Source: Sulfurovum sp. UBA12169
Lineage (GTDB): Bacteria > Campylobacterota > Campylobacteria > Campylobacterales > Sulfurovaceae
Direction: 5' to 3'
DNA: 36,489 bases
Assembly: GCA_002742845.1 (NCBI GenBank)
Contig: DLUH01000002.1
Span: 341 to 36,829 of the forward strand
The notes beneath the pieces were generated by a model that saw nothing but the letters and a program-made list of their open reading frames with translations, had not been told where the DNA came from and made no database searches. Below are positions 24,452 through 33,488 of this stretch, piece by piece. How positions within the stretch are numbered: the first letter of the stretch is position 1; the number at the start of each line of letters is the position of its first letter. A program made the position numbers and the translations under genes.

Positions 24452-24979
24452 TTAACCCTCTATAAGATCATAATCTCTAGGATAATCACATCTGATATCT
24501 TTAAGAGGCAAATCTCCTTTGCTGTATTTCATCCGCTTGAAAACAATCAGCACCGTATTGTCTAGATCATCATAATAAGCCACACGCGCAAGCTGTCCTT
24601 TGGCATCTACCTGTATCGTATATTCTTTGTTTTCGTACTTCGCAATAAACACGCTTTTTTTCTCTTTATACGGGGTTGCTTTTTTTAAAACTTCCGCAAG
24701 ATCGAACCCTTTGTTGATACGATAATTTGAAACCTGTTCAAGATCATGATCAACCACCAAAACCTCCACGCCATCGCTGCAAACCTCTTTTTTAGTGGGA
24801 GAAAGATACTCCCACTTGAGCCGATTCTTGTTTGAAAAATACACCTTTCCGTTGTAGGTGATCACTTTTTTCTTTGGATTGGTGATCGTTTGGGTAAAAT
24901 CTGCCTGAAAATTTTCGGGCACGTGTATTTGAGCAAACAACATACTGCTCATTATAAATGTCAATAATACTAATTTCAT
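24452..24979 (-). CDS. lolA: Outer-membrane lipoprotein chaperone LolA
   Basis: Periplasmic carrier of 175 aa that ferries lipoproteins from the Lol ABC exporter to the outer membrane. The start is placed at the ATG at 24977-24979, with AAAGGAAACAG immediately upstream. The open frame extends a further 68 codons upstream without signal-peptide character, and an ATG six codons earlier is a less likely alternative. Residues 1-16 (MKLVLLTFIMSSMLFA) form the signal peptide. The mature part shows the LolA pattern (FQADFTQTITNPKKK, KVYFSNKNRLKWEY, and D-G-x-x-x-x-x-DHDLEQV). It diverges from secA across a 206-nt shared regulatory region; the lolA/secA neighbourhood is also found in Campylobacter. 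Confidence 0.9.
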   Translation of the reverse strand: MKLVLLTFIMSSMLFAQIHVPENFQADFTQTITNPKKKVITYNGKVYFSNKNRLKWEYLSPTKKEVCSDGVEVLVVDHDLEQVSNYRINKGFDLAEVLKKATPYKEKKSVFIAKYENKEYTIQVDAKGQLARVAYYDDLDNTVLIVFKRMKYSKGDLPLKDIRCDYPRDYDLIEG

Positions 24980-25185
24980 CTGTTTCCTTTTGTTCATCAA
25001 AATATACCCAAAATCGACTTGTTTTGGGCTAACGTGTTGGTATTTTGTCATAAAATCGTGGAAGAAAGAGAGAAAAATATCTCTGCTAAAAATATACTCA
25101 AAAAAGCAATTTACACAAGGTTTAACCGTCTTTACATTTTTTTTGGATAAAATTATTCGAATTTTACAACTAGGCATACGCAATC
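24980..25185. promoter_or_regulatory. Divergent lolA/secA regulatory region
   Basis: AT-rich 206 nt between two envelope-export genes. On the plus strand GGATAAAATT (TAAAAT at 25148-25153) is the likeliest -10 for secA, about 33 nt before its ATG, with no good -35. I could not assign a convincing lolA promoter. No riboswitch, attenuator or secM-like leader was seen. Confidence 0.4.
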
Positions 25186-27822
25186 ATGATAAAAACCGTA
25201 CTTAAAATATTTGGCACACAAAATGAAAAGATCGTCAAAAACTATCTCAAAAAAGTGAAATCGATCAATGCGCTTGAGAGCAAATATGAAGCGCTCAGCG
25301 ACGAAGCATTGCAATCTGCTTTTGCAGCCCTCAGGCAAGAAGTACAAAGCGGTAAAGCAAATCTGAATGAGGTGCTCTATGATTCTTTTGCAATTACCCG
25401 TGAAGCATCTAAGCGTATTTTAGGGATGAGACATTTTGATGTCCAGATGGTCGGAGGCATGGTGCTGCATGATGGCAATATTGCCGAGATGAAAACAGGG
25501 GAAGGGAAAACCCTGGTTGCCACCCTTGCTGTTATACTCAATGCGATGAGCGGCAAAGGCGTGCATGTCGTTACAGTCAACGACTACCTTGCGCGCAGAG
25601 ACTCCGAACAGATGGGTATGCTCTATAGATTTTTGGGGTATTCTGTAGGCTGTATTACTTCCGATGTGCACGATGAGCGAAGCAGAAAAGCGCAATACAG
25701 TGCGGATATTGTGTACGGAACCAACAACGAATACGGTTTTGATTATCTGCGCGACAACATGAAAGTAAGAGTGGAAGAAAAAGTACAAAGAGAACATCAT
25801 TTTGCTATCGTGGACGAAGTGGATTCTATCCTGATCGATGAAGCACGTACACCGCTTATCATCTCAGGTCCCACACACAGAGACCAAAATCACTACGCCA
25901 GGGCAAATGCTATTGCCAGACAGATGGTCAGAGGTGAAAAAAAAGAAACCAAACCCGGCGAACCCGAAGAGACAACGGGAGATTTTATCGTTGATGAAAA
26001 AAACAGGGTTATCGTCATGACCGAACAGGGGCTCGAAAAAGCCCAAGAACTTTTTGAAGTAGAAAACCTCTACAGTTTGGAAAATGCAGCACTTTCACAC
26101 TATCTCGATCAGGCGCTCAAAGCGCATTATATTTTTGCAAAAGATGTTGATTATGTAGTGAAAAACAATGAAATTATTATCGTTGATGAGTTTACAGGAA
26201 GACTCAGCGAAGGACGCAGATACAGCGAAGGATTACACCAGGCACTCGAAGCCAAAGAGGGAGTGCAGATACAAGAAGAGTCCCAAACCCTAGCAGAGAT
26301 TACCTACCAAAACTATTTCAGACTCTATGAAAAACTCGCCGGCATGACCGGTACGGCTCAAACAGAAGCAACGGAGTTTGCCCAGATTTACAATCTTGAT
26401 GTCATCAGTATCCCCACCAATGTGCCTATTGCCAGAATAGACAAAAATGACCTCATCTACAACTCAGAACGAGAAAAACTCGATGCAGTAGTCAAAAGAA
26501 TTAAAGAGGTGCATACCAAAGGACAGCCTATTCTCATAGGAACAGCATCCATCGAAAAATCAGAAATGATTCATGAAAGACTCAAAAAAGAAAAAATTCC
26601 GCACAATGTTCTTAATGCCAAAAATCATGAACAAGAAGCGCAAATCATTATAAATGCAGGACAAAAAGGTGCCATAACCGTAGCTACAAATATGGCCGGC
26701 CGAGGAGTTGACATCAAAATAGACGATGAAGTAAGAAGTTTGGGCGGTCTGCTTATTCTCGGTACGGAACGTCACGAAAGCCGCCGTATAGACAATCAGC
26801 TCAGGGGCCGTTCCGGACGCCAGGGCGATCCGGGAGAAAGCCAATTCTATCTCAGTCTTGATGACAATCTGCTGCGTATTTTCGGCGGTGAAAAAATCAG
26901 AAATATTATGAACAGACTCGGCGTAGAAGAAGGGGAGTATATCGACTCAAAAATCGTGACAAAAAGTGTAGAAAAAGCACAGAAAAAAGTGGAAAACATG
27001 CACTACGAATCACGAAAACACATTCTTGAGTATGATGATGTCGCCAACCATCAAAGAAAAGCGATCTACACCTTCAGAAACCAGCTTTTGGATCCAAATT
27101 TCAATATCGCCGGAAAAATTACAGAAAATAGAGTTGAATTTATTGATCATCTTTTGGCTGAATGCGAGATTTTCGAAGGAATGCCTAAAGAAGATTATAA
27201 TTTGGAAAAACTTATTTTACTTCTCAAGGAAGAAGTGCTTGTTGACGTTCCCATGGAAATGCTGCATGAAAAATCAGCTCATGAAATTGCACAGATTGTC
27301 TATGAAAAGATGACCGATCTTTATGAAGCCAAAATGTCCAAAATCAACCCGCAACAAAGACAGGAAGTTGAGCGTATCCTTTATCTTCAGGTGCTTGATC
27401 CGCAATGGAGAGACCATCTTTATGAAATGGATGTGCTTAAAACGGGTATAGGGCTAAGAGGATACAATCAAAAAGATCCGCTTACAGAATACAAGCAAGA
27501 CAGCTTCAAACTCTTTACAGATCTGATACAGCGTATAAAATATGAGGCTGTAAAAGTACTTCAACTGGTTCAATTTGATTTCAGATCCTTCCAAGAGGAG
27601 CAAGAGGCCATAGAGAACATTAAAGAAGAACTCGAAAACGATATTGCCGATGCAGCCTTTAACCAATCTTATGAAGAAGGTGCTGTCACCGACGATTTGA
27701 GCCTTGCATCCGTTTTAGAAACCAAAAAACCCAAAAGAAATGATCCCTGTCCTTGCGGTTCAGGAAAGAAATACAAAAACTGTTGCGGACAAAGCGGACC
27801 CAAAAAAGGACTTTTAGCGTAA
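25186..27822 (+). CDS. secA: Protein translocase ATPase SecA
   Basis: Protein of 878 aa that drives preproteins through SecYEG with ATP. It has Walker A TGEGKT (104-109), the DEAD-like [15 protein letters not shown], the preprotein cross-linking domain, helicase motif IVa-VI segments ([32 protein letters not shown]) and helical scaffold/wing domains. It ends with the zinc-binding tail [13 protein letters not shown] (C-x-C-x8-CC), which contacts SecB or ribosomes. All functional motifs are intact. The ribosome-binding site is poor (TAGG about 11 nt upstream). The stop shares a base with the following lolE start (TAATG). Confidence 0.98.
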   Translation: MIKTVLKIFGTQNEKIVKNYLKKVKSINALESKYEALSDEALQSAFAALRQEVQSGKANLNEVLYDSFAITREASKRILGMRHFDVQMVGGMVLHDGNIAEMKTGEGKTLVATLAVILNAMSGKGVHVVTVNDYLARRDSEQMGMLYRFLGYSVGCITSDVHDERSRKAQYSADIVYGTNNEYGFDYLRDNMKVRVEEKVQREHHFAIVDEVDSILIDEARTPLIISGPTHRDQNHYARANAIARQMVRGEKKETKPGEPEETTGDFIVDEKNRVIVMTEQGLEKAQELFEVENLYSLENAALSHYLDQALKAHYIFAKDVDYVVKNNEIIIVDEFTGRLSEGRRYSEGLHQALEAKEGVQIQEESQTLAEITYQNYFRLYEKLAGMTGTAQTEATEFAQIYNLDVISIPTNVPIARIDKNDLIYNSEREKLDAVVKRIKEVHTKGQPILIGTASIEKSEMIHERLKKEKIPHNVLNAKNHEQEAQIIINAGQKGAITVATNMAGRGVDIKIDDEVRSLGGLLILGTERHESRRIDNQLRGRSGRQGDPGESQFYLSLDDNLLRIFGGEKIRNIMNRLGVEEGEYIDSKIVTKSVEKAQKKVENMHYESRKHILEYDDVANHQRKAIYTFRNQLLDPNFNIAGKITENRVEFIDHLLAECEIFEGMPKEDYNLEKLILLLKEEVLVDVPMEMLHEKSAHEIAQIVYEKMTDLYEAKMSKINPQQRQEVERILYLQVLDPQWRDHLYEMDVLKTGIGLRGYNQKDPLTEYKQDSFKLFTDLIQRIKYEAVKVLQLVQFDFRSFQEEQEAIENIKEELENDIADAAFNQSYEEGAVTDDLSLASVLETKKPKRNDPCPCGSGKKYKNCCGQSGPKKGLLA

Positions 27823-29033
27823 TGGGTAGCGCATTCAACGGACTTTTTGTTCGTCGCATCATCAGACATTACCTTAGGTATGATAAGGAGAATCCTTTTA
27901 TTTTCATCTCTGCCCTGCTTGCTTTTTTAGGTATTGCCGCAGGTGTCATGGTACTAATGATCGCGATGGGCATCATGAATGGCACACAAAAAGAGTTCAC
28001 TAAACGTCTTTTTGTGATGAACTACCCCCTTACGATACTCCCGCTGGAAGAAAAAAGTGTAGACCAGACGCTGATACAGACGCTCAAACAAAAATTTCCT
28101 CATCTCAAATTCAGCCCTTACTATACCACGCAGGTCATCACAAAAAACGAAGGGGCTGTACAGGGCAGTCTTCTTTACGGAGTGGACTTCCACCAGGAGA
28201 GCGGTCTTAACCCGATTTTTGCCGAAGCAAAAGGTGATGGAAAAAGCCCCTTCAGGGCAGTGCTGGGAGATGCGCTCTCTTTTGAGATGAATGCACCCAA
28301 AGGCGAAAAGGTCACCCTCTATTTTTCAGAACAGCAAGCTGTCGGTTTTGGCACCATGCCGTTACAAAAGCGGTTTGAGGTCGATGGTATTTTTGATTCG
28401 GGACTCAAAGCCTATGATAAGGCCATTATATACACTACCCTGGAAGCCTTTGAAACATTGCTCGATAGAGAAAAGGGATTTTATGACGGCTTGCACCTCT
28501 TTACGGAAAATCCGCTTGAAGAGATAGAAAGCATTAAAAAAGCCTTGCCGAGCAATGTGATTATCGAAGGATGGTGGGAACAAAACGGTAACTTTTTTAC
28601 AGCTATGGCGATGGAGAAAAAAGCACTTTTTCTTGTTTTGCTTCTGATTATCCTTGTTGCTTCCCTAAACATCATCTCTTCTCTTTTAATGACCGTGATG
28701 AGCCGGCGCAGCGAAATTGCCCTAATGCGTACACTGGGCGCCACCAAACAAGAGATACGTTCCATCTTTTTCAGGCTGGGAGTTATTATCGGCAGCGCGG
28801 GCATCATCGCCGGAACGCTTCTGGGCGGATTTGGCATCTGGGTCCTTACTACTTTTGACATTATCGCTATGCCGGAGGATGTATACGGCACAAGCAGACT
28901 TCCTGTAGATTTGGCTTTAAATGACTTTGGATTTATTTTATCGGGTACAGCTGTTATTATCTTGCTTTCTTCGCTCTATCCTGCAAAAAAAGCTTCACAA
29001 ACAGATCCTCTTACGGTCTTAAGAAACGAATAA
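27822..29033 (+). CDS. lolE: Lipoprotein-releasing permease LolC/LolE type
   Basis: FtsX-family membrane protein of 403 aa, the transmembrane half of the ABC machine that extracts lipoproteins from the inner membrane for LolA. The start is set at the ATG at 27822-27824, which overlaps the secA stop (TAATG) and has AAGGA 12 nt upstream; an in-frame start inside secA is discounted. One N-terminal transmembrane segment (about 27-52), a large periplasmic domain and three C-terminal segments follow, with the hallmark SLLMTVMSRRSEIALMRTLGAT and YPAKKASQTDPLTVLRNE. Campylobacterota generally have one such protein acting as a homodimer, so LolC versus LolE is a naming matter. The partner ATPase LolD is not in the window. 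Confidence 0.9.
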   Translation: MGSAFNGLFVRRIIRHYLRYDKENPFIFISALLAFLGIAAGVMVLMIAMGIMNGTQKEFTKRLFVMNYPLTILPLEEKSVDQTLIQTLKQKFPHLKFSPYYTTQVITKNEGAVQGSLLYGVDFHQESGLNPIFAEAKGDGKSPFRAVLGDALSFEMNAPKGEKVTLYFSEQQAVGFGTMPLQKRFEVDGIFDSGLKAYDKAIIYTTLEAFETLLDREKGFYDGLHLFTENPLEEIESIKKALPSNVIIEGWWEQNGNFFTAMAMEKKALFLVLLLIILVASLNIISSLLMTVMSRRSEIALMRTLGATKQEIRSIFFRLGVIIGSAGIIAGTLLGGFGIWVLTTFDIIAMPEDVYGTSRLPVDLALNDFGFILSGTAVIILLSSLYPAKKASQTDPLTVLRNE

Positions 29034-29035
29034 AT

Positions 29036-31600
29036 CTATTCTCCTATCATTGCTTCGGGTGTCTTGATCACACGCTTAAGAAATTGTATCGGCATCAGAA
29101 GAATATCTTCTGCTGCGGTGGTTCTGATTTTTGGATCGTCAAGAGCTCCGGATATTTTCAAGCCTACTGTCATACTCTTGTCTTCTCCTAGCATAATGTA
29201 CCCTACAACAGGAATATTTCCAAGGAATTTACCCAATTCTCTGGCAGTTTGAATCGCAAGATCTATCCGGATTATTTTTTGCTTCATATTGATTATTCCT
29301 TTTCCTGCTATCGTTGCGGATTTGCCTTGAATCAAAACAGAATCAAAAATAATAGTATCGCCCATGACACGATACTCAATAATACCCTCATTAATCAAAA
29401 AACCTTTTTTTGAAAATCCGGGACTGTTTAGTGTCGCCAAAGCGGGAACAGTATTGAGAAAAGCCAAAATATGGTTATAGGCTTTAAAATCACTCAAAAC
29501 CCCTCCTTCTATAATCATCTGCCCTTTCATTTCTTTATCCGGATCCCCGGATTGTTTCAAAGAATATCTGCCTTCTTTCAGGCCGTCAAAATGAATTAAA
29601 GGATGAAGCGCCCTATCTTTTATCCGCCAAGCCTGCAAAATGACCTTTTTGCCGTCTTTGTTAAATTTTATGATATCTTCATCCGAACTCCCCGTGGCTT
29701 TAATTGTGCCGTTTGGCATGACCTCAATATCGTAATTGTCCATCACAAGCGTATATTTGCCATATCTAAAATTGCTTTGTTTCCCTACGATGACCAGTTT
29801 TTTAATCGTTTCTTGTTCTTTCTGGCTTCTTGTGCTTAAAAATTTTTTAAGATCGATGTTAAGATTTGAAAGATTAATGCGAGAAGCATTCGGATTCCAA
29901 TGCAAACGCTTGTTAAATGCATAAAAATCCATCCCTTTTTTTCCTATTTGTCCGCTGCATGGCACCTTTACATGACATATGTTTTCCTTGTCATAAAAAA
30001 AACAGGTTTCCCTAAGCAGCTCTCCTTTGAAGTGGTAATTTTCAAAATCCTCACTCCAAATCTCCATCGTTCCGCCTTCTTCAATAAGACGCCTGTTCGT
30101 AAGAAAAGGTTTTATTTTTCTAAGATCCTTTAAAGTGACCAGTGTATCTTTTGTGCGTTTTTGAATTGTTATTCCCAATTTGGGTATGTTTACTTTTGGT
30201 TTATCGCCAAAATCAAGCTCAAAAGGCACTGCTTGATCTTTCAGCAGCAAATAAGGCTCCTTCTCTTTGCCTAATTTTATCTGCTTTGCCTCCAGTATAA
30301 GGGACGCTGTTTTTTCTTTGGGCTTTATCTTTCCTTTTAGCTTTCCTTCATACTGCGGACTTTTAAGATACACCTCTTTGAGAGTTATTTCATTTTTTTC
30401 ATAAGATACCGTTGCATTTTCTACAGGCAGCACCAGGGAAGAAACTTCAACCTCTCCTTTTTGAAGCTGGGCATCAAAGACAAAATCCTGTTTTTTTTCT
30501 GTAAGGTTTATGTGTGCCTTAAGCCTGGCTTTTGCATTTCCGCTTTTTTGCAACACCGGCACATGAAGATTGTAGGCTTGAAGTATTTTTTGAACTACCG
30601 AATCAAACGGGGTATTTAAGTGAAGGTCCAAATGAAGCATCTTTGGTTTTTTTCCAATCAAATGCACAATATCTACTGTGCTGCCTTCCAAACTTCTTTG
30701 TTCATAAAAAGGTTCTTTGAAATCAAAATGCAATGCGCCTTTTTTGTAGCTCAATAAAAAACTTTCAGCCACCACAGGCGGCAACTCCTGCTTGTAGTGA
30801 ACCTTTGCGTCCTCAAACAACATTTCGCCTTTAAGCGCATCGAAATCTATCTTCAGCGTACCTTTATTTTGCATCTTCGCTTTTCCCTCCAATGAGAGCA
30901 GCTGATACTTTTTTGCTTCCACTTTTTCAACCATCCAGCTCTTTACCGCTTCACTAAGCGTTAAAGTATCAATAAATGGTTTAAGGTCCGTAAAGGGATC
31001 GCTTTTCAAAGAAAAATGCAGCCGGTCCTGCTCTTTGGTCGCGGCAAATGTGCCTTTAATGTCATATGCATCAAAGCTTCCCAGGGCTTTTATCTTGTCT
31101 CTTTTAAAATCATAAGTAAGTTTTCCTGTAACGGTAGCCTGATTTTTTTTAATATAAAGTGAAGTAATATCTGCAATAATCTGATATTCTTTTTTGGCTA
31201 GGCTCCCCACAATTTCAAAGTCATCGCTGGCGATATAAAGGATATCATTTGCAAAGGCGATCTTGAGGGTATTATTCTTAAGGTAAACTCTCTCCAGTTC
31301 CAGATACTCAAAAAAGGTAAAGAGAAACTTGATGTCATTAAGCTTTTTGTCGATATTTTCCAAAGAAGGTTTTTCTCTGCTTGCAGGTACAATCAGCTCT
31401 TTAGCTTTGAGCGTAAGTTTTTTATCGAGTTTAATGTATAATTTCTTGACCTTGTATTCCCCAAAAGCCAGTTCATCAAACTGTATACCAGATTGAAGCC
31501 AAAAGAAAAGGGCCACGCCAATGACGATTAAAAAAATCAAACTATTTCGTACTGCTGCATGGATAGCATGGGCGGAATTTACAGCACTGCTTTTAATCAT
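29036..31600 (-). CDS. YhdP/AsmA-like (DUF3971) envelope protein
   Basis: Protein of 854 aa with one N-terminal membrane helix (about 21-36) and a very long beta-rich periplasmic region of repeated strands, ending in an AsmA-like C-terminal block (NIPVVGYIMLGEDKSMTVGL, then KISGALDDPKIRTTAAEDIL). This is the architecture of YhdP/TamB-type bridge proteins thought to move phospholipids between the inner and outer membranes. It is shorter than E. coli YhdP (about 1,266 aa). The only ATG places the first 80 nt of the gene antisense to the start of mltG; the next in-frame starts are a TTG and a GTG inside the membrane helix. Its stop lies two bases from the lolE stop on the other strand, with no space for a terminator. 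Confidence 0.8.
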   Translation of the reverse strand: MIKSSAVNSAHAIHAAVRNSLIFLIVIGVALFFWLQSGIQFDELAFGEYKVKKLYIKLDKKLTLKAKELIVPASREKPSLENIDKKLNDIKFLFTFFEYLELERVYLKNNTLKIAFANDILYIASDDFEIVGSLAKKEYQIIADITSLYIKKNQATVTGKLTYDFKRDKIKALGSFDAYDIKGTFAATKEQDRLHFSLKSDPFTDLKPFIDTLTLSEAVKSWMVEKVEAKKYQLLSLEGKAKMQNKGTLKIDFDALKGEMLFEDAKVHYKQELPPVVAESFLLSYKKGALHFDFKEPFYEQRSLEGSTVDIVHLIGKKPKMLHLDLHLNTPFDSVVQKILQAYNLHVPVLQKSGNAKARLKAHINLTEKKQDFVFDAQLQKGEVEVSSLVLPVENATVSYEKNEITLKEVYLKSPQYEGKLKGKIKPKEKTASLILEAKQIKLGKEKEPYLLLKDQAVPFELDFGDKPKVNIPKLGITIQKRTKDTLVTLKDLRKIKPFLTNRRLIEEGGTMEIWSEDFENYHFKGELLRETCFFYDKENICHVKVPCSGQIGKKGMDFYAFNKRLHWNPNASRINLSNLNIDLKKFLSTRSQKEQETIKKLVIVGKQSNFRYGKYTLVMDNYDIEVMPNGTIKATGSSDEDIIKFNKDGKKVILQAWRIKDRALHPLIHFDGLKEGRYSLKQSGDPDKEMKGQMIIEGGVLSDFKAYNHILAFLNTVPALATLNSPGFSKKGFLINEGIIEYRVMGDTIIFDSVLIQGKSATIAGKGIINMKQKIIRIDLAIQTARELGKFLGNIPVVGYIMLGEDKSMTVGLKISGALDDPKIRTTAAEDILLMPIQFLKRVIKTPEAMIGE

Positions 31601-32483
31601 CTCTTTTGCCTTTTATACGACGCTGCCCATTCAGACGACACAAACACTTTTTGTACCCCAAGGCTCTATAGACAATATTATAACACAGCTGACTAAAAAA
31701 GGATATGCTCTAACGCCTATAGATAAGTATATCCTTGCGGCTTTGGGCAAACCGCAAAGCGGATGGATCTATGTAGGCAGCACCCATTTGAATCGCATTG
31801 ATTTTTTATACAAACTCACCAGTGCAAAAGCACGCATTGAAAAGATTACATTAATCCCCGGTGAAACCAGTGCTATTTTTTTTAATGACTTGGCCGAAAA
31901 ATTGCACCTGGATAAAGAAGAGCTTTTTAAGTACTACCACACATTTTCAAATTACCCGGAAGCCGGAATTTACGCAGATACCTATTATGTGCCCTTAGGT
32001 ATCAAAGAAAAGCAGCTGATGGATTTTCTCATCAGAGAATCCGAGAAAAAATATAAAAATTTTTCGGAAAAAATTTACGGCAATTATGAGACAAAACGGT
32101 GGAAAAAAATATTGACTATCGCTTCCATCATTCAAAAAGAAGCAGCAAATAATGAGGAGATGCCGCTTGTCTCATCGGTGATCCATAATCGACTTAAAAA
32201 AGGGATGCGGCTGCAGATGGATGGCACACTCAATTATGGGGAATATTCTCACACCAGAGTCACTCCTGAACGAATCCGCAACGATGAAACAACATTCAAC
32301 ACCTACAAACACAAAGGCATACCCGATTCACCCATTGGAGCAGTAAGCATAGATGCAATCAAGGCTGCAATTAAACCTGCTAAAACCAACTATCTGTATT
32401 TTATGAAAAATGCGCAAGGCGTACATGACTTTACAGACACGTTCAAAGAGCACAGAAAAAATATCGAGAATATAAAACAATAG
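31521..32483 (+). CDS. mltG: Endolytic murein transglycosylase MltG (YceG-like)
   Basis: Protein of 320 aa with one N-terminal transmembrane helix (about 14-33), a LysM-like region and the YceG catalytic domain. MltG cuts nascent glycan strands and sets their length. The catalytic Glu is Glu207 in ASIIQKEAAN, matching Glu218 of the E. coli enzyme. The downstream VIHNRLKKGMRLQMDGTLNY and PIGAVSIDAIKAAIKPAKTNYLYF motifs are diagnostic. AAAAGGG lies about 8 nt before the ATG, which supports this start even though the first 80 nt overlap the YhdP-like gene on the opposite strand. Confidence 0.94.
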   Translation: MTIKKIKLFRTAAWIAWAEFTALLLIISFAFYTTLPIQTTQTLFVPQGSIDNIITQLTKKGYALTPIDKYILAALGKPQSGWIYVGSTHLNRIDFLYKLTSAKARIEKITLIPGETSAIFFNDLAEKLHLDKEELFKYYHTFSNYPEAGIYADTYYVPLGIKEKQLMDFLIRESEKKYKNFSEKIYGNYETKRWKKILTIASIIQKEAANNEEMPLVSSVIHNRLKKGMRLQMDGTLNYGEYSHTRVTPERIRNDETTFNTYKHKGIPDSPIGAVSIDAIKAAIKPAKTNYLYFMKNAQGVHDFTDTFKEHRKNIENIKQ

Positions 32484-32496
32484 CTTTATGAAATCA

Positions 32497-33387
32497 TTAA
32501 AGCAAATTTTTCAAATCATCCAGATCAAACAAAAGCAAACCTTCATCTTTGCATTGTAAAAGCTCATTGGAAAAACCGTCTTTGGAGAACAGAGCATAAG
32601 TGTTTACATCAAGTCCTGAGCGTACGGCTTTTGCTTTGAGTTTAGTCAGTTCGTTTTTACATACTTTTCTGTCTTTATATTTGCACTCCCCCAAGATAAG
32701 CTTCTCATCATCCGTTACAGCCAAAATATCAAATTCACTATCCCAATTCCAATAACTCCCGCTGCTTTTAAGCGGTGCATGATCTTCATAATGCTTTACC
32801 AAAAGCGCATCGCAAAGCTGTTCATACACCAAAGAGCGCAAACGCTCATAATGATTTTGAAAATTTTCCATAAACCGTTCGCCTTTGCCGCAAGCAAGCT
32901 CCTGCCTGTAGTACTCTACAAATCCAAACCAAAAGCGCATAAAAGGCTGCACAAACCGAAGCTTGTCTTGTATACGATAGGCTCTAAGTTCTTTTTTAAT
33001 CTTATGTTTTGGATGAATACGCAAAGGTGTTTCTCTGGATATTTCAAGCTTGAGAATATTTAAATCAAGCAAATCTTCTATGATTTTTTCGCCTGCAGCC
33101 TCACTCAGTCTGGCTTTTCTCAATACGCTATAGAGTTTGCCGTCTCCTCTTGCTGTAGCCATCAAGATCTCTTTGTAAGGACTTTCCAAAAGATAGCTCG
33201 GTCTTATAAGAGATTCAAAAATATGAAAATTTTGTACAAAATTGGATTCGACCATAGAAAAAATATCATCGAAATAGTCTAAAACGATGCTTTCTTCTAT
33301 ACCGCCTAAAATTGAAAAATATTCTAAAGCCTGCTCTATGGAAAGATAGTTAAAAAAACGGTGAAATGTTTTAAATGAAGTTTTAAT
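32497..33387 (-). CDS. DUF234-type protein, probable ATT start
   Basis: The ATG-initiated frame (from 33255) gives 252 aa, but the frame is open further upstream. The added 44 codons (KTFHRFFNYLSIEQALEYF... then SILGGI) continue the expected fold. The best ribosome-binding site, AAAAAGGG (33393-33400), sits 5 nt before an ATT codon at 33385-33387, giving 296 aa. The C-terminal part (YWNWDSEFDILAVTDDEKLILGECKYKDRK...ELTKLKAKA) is the DUF234 domain, with a restriction-endonuclease-like E/D...ExK arrangement. No Walker motifs are present, so this is the ATPase-less version. Function is unknown; a nucleic-acid role is an inference from the ExK-like core. It is convergent with mltG. Confidence 0.75.
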   Translation of the reverse strand: MKTSFKTFHRFFNYLSIEQALEYFSILGGIEESIVLDYFDDIFSMVESNFVQNFHIFESLIRPSYLLESPYKEILMATARGDGKLYSVLRKARLSEAAGEKIIEDLLDLNILKLEISRETPLRIHPKHKIKKELRAYRIQDKLRFVQPFMRFWFGFVEYYRQELACGKGERFMENFQNHYERLRSLVYEQLCDALLVKHYEDHAPLKSSGSYWNWDSEFDILAVTDDEKLILGECKYKDRKVCKNELTKLKAKAVRSGLDVNTYALFSKDGFSNELLQCKDEGLLLFDLDDLKNLL

Positions 33388-33392
33388 GAAAA

Positions 33393-33400
33393 CCCTTTTT
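33393..33400 (-). promoter_or_regulatory. Strong ribosome-binding site in front of an ATT codon
   Basis: The minus strand reads AAAAAGGG-TTTTC-ATT. Spacing (5 nt) and strength are near ideal, and the frame is continuous with the DUF234 protein. It decides the start in favour of ATT (or marks a lost ATG) over the ATG 44 codons downstream, which has no ribosome-binding site of comparable quality. Confidence 0.55.
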
Positions 33401-33457
33401 AATTTAGTTAGCCCGACACTCGAATAATTTTAACATACTTTTAGTTGAATTTCTATA

Positions 33458-33474
33458 TGATTAATAATTAAACA
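33458..33474. promoter_or_regulatory. 17-bp dyad upstream of the NtrC-like gene
   Basis: TGATTAA-TAA-TTAAACA matches the perfect dyad before amtB at 15 of 17 positions, with the same 7-3-7 layout. It overlaps a possible -10 (TATGAT, 33456-33461) about 30 nt before the regulator ATG, a position suited to autorepression. The region is AT-rich, so chance similarity is possible. Confidence 0.45.
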
Positions 33475-33488
33475 ATAAAAAGAATAAT

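Noticed and set aside
24980-25183. 68-residue N-terminal extension of lolA
   Set aside because: It lacks signal-peptide character and would place the signal peptide internally; the ATG at 24979 has a strong ribosome-binding site.
32483-32503. Hairpin between convergent mltG and the DUF234-type gene as terminator
   Set aside because: GCTTTA-TGA/TCA-T-TAAAGC has a bulge, an AT-rich stem and overlaps both coding ends; too weak to call.
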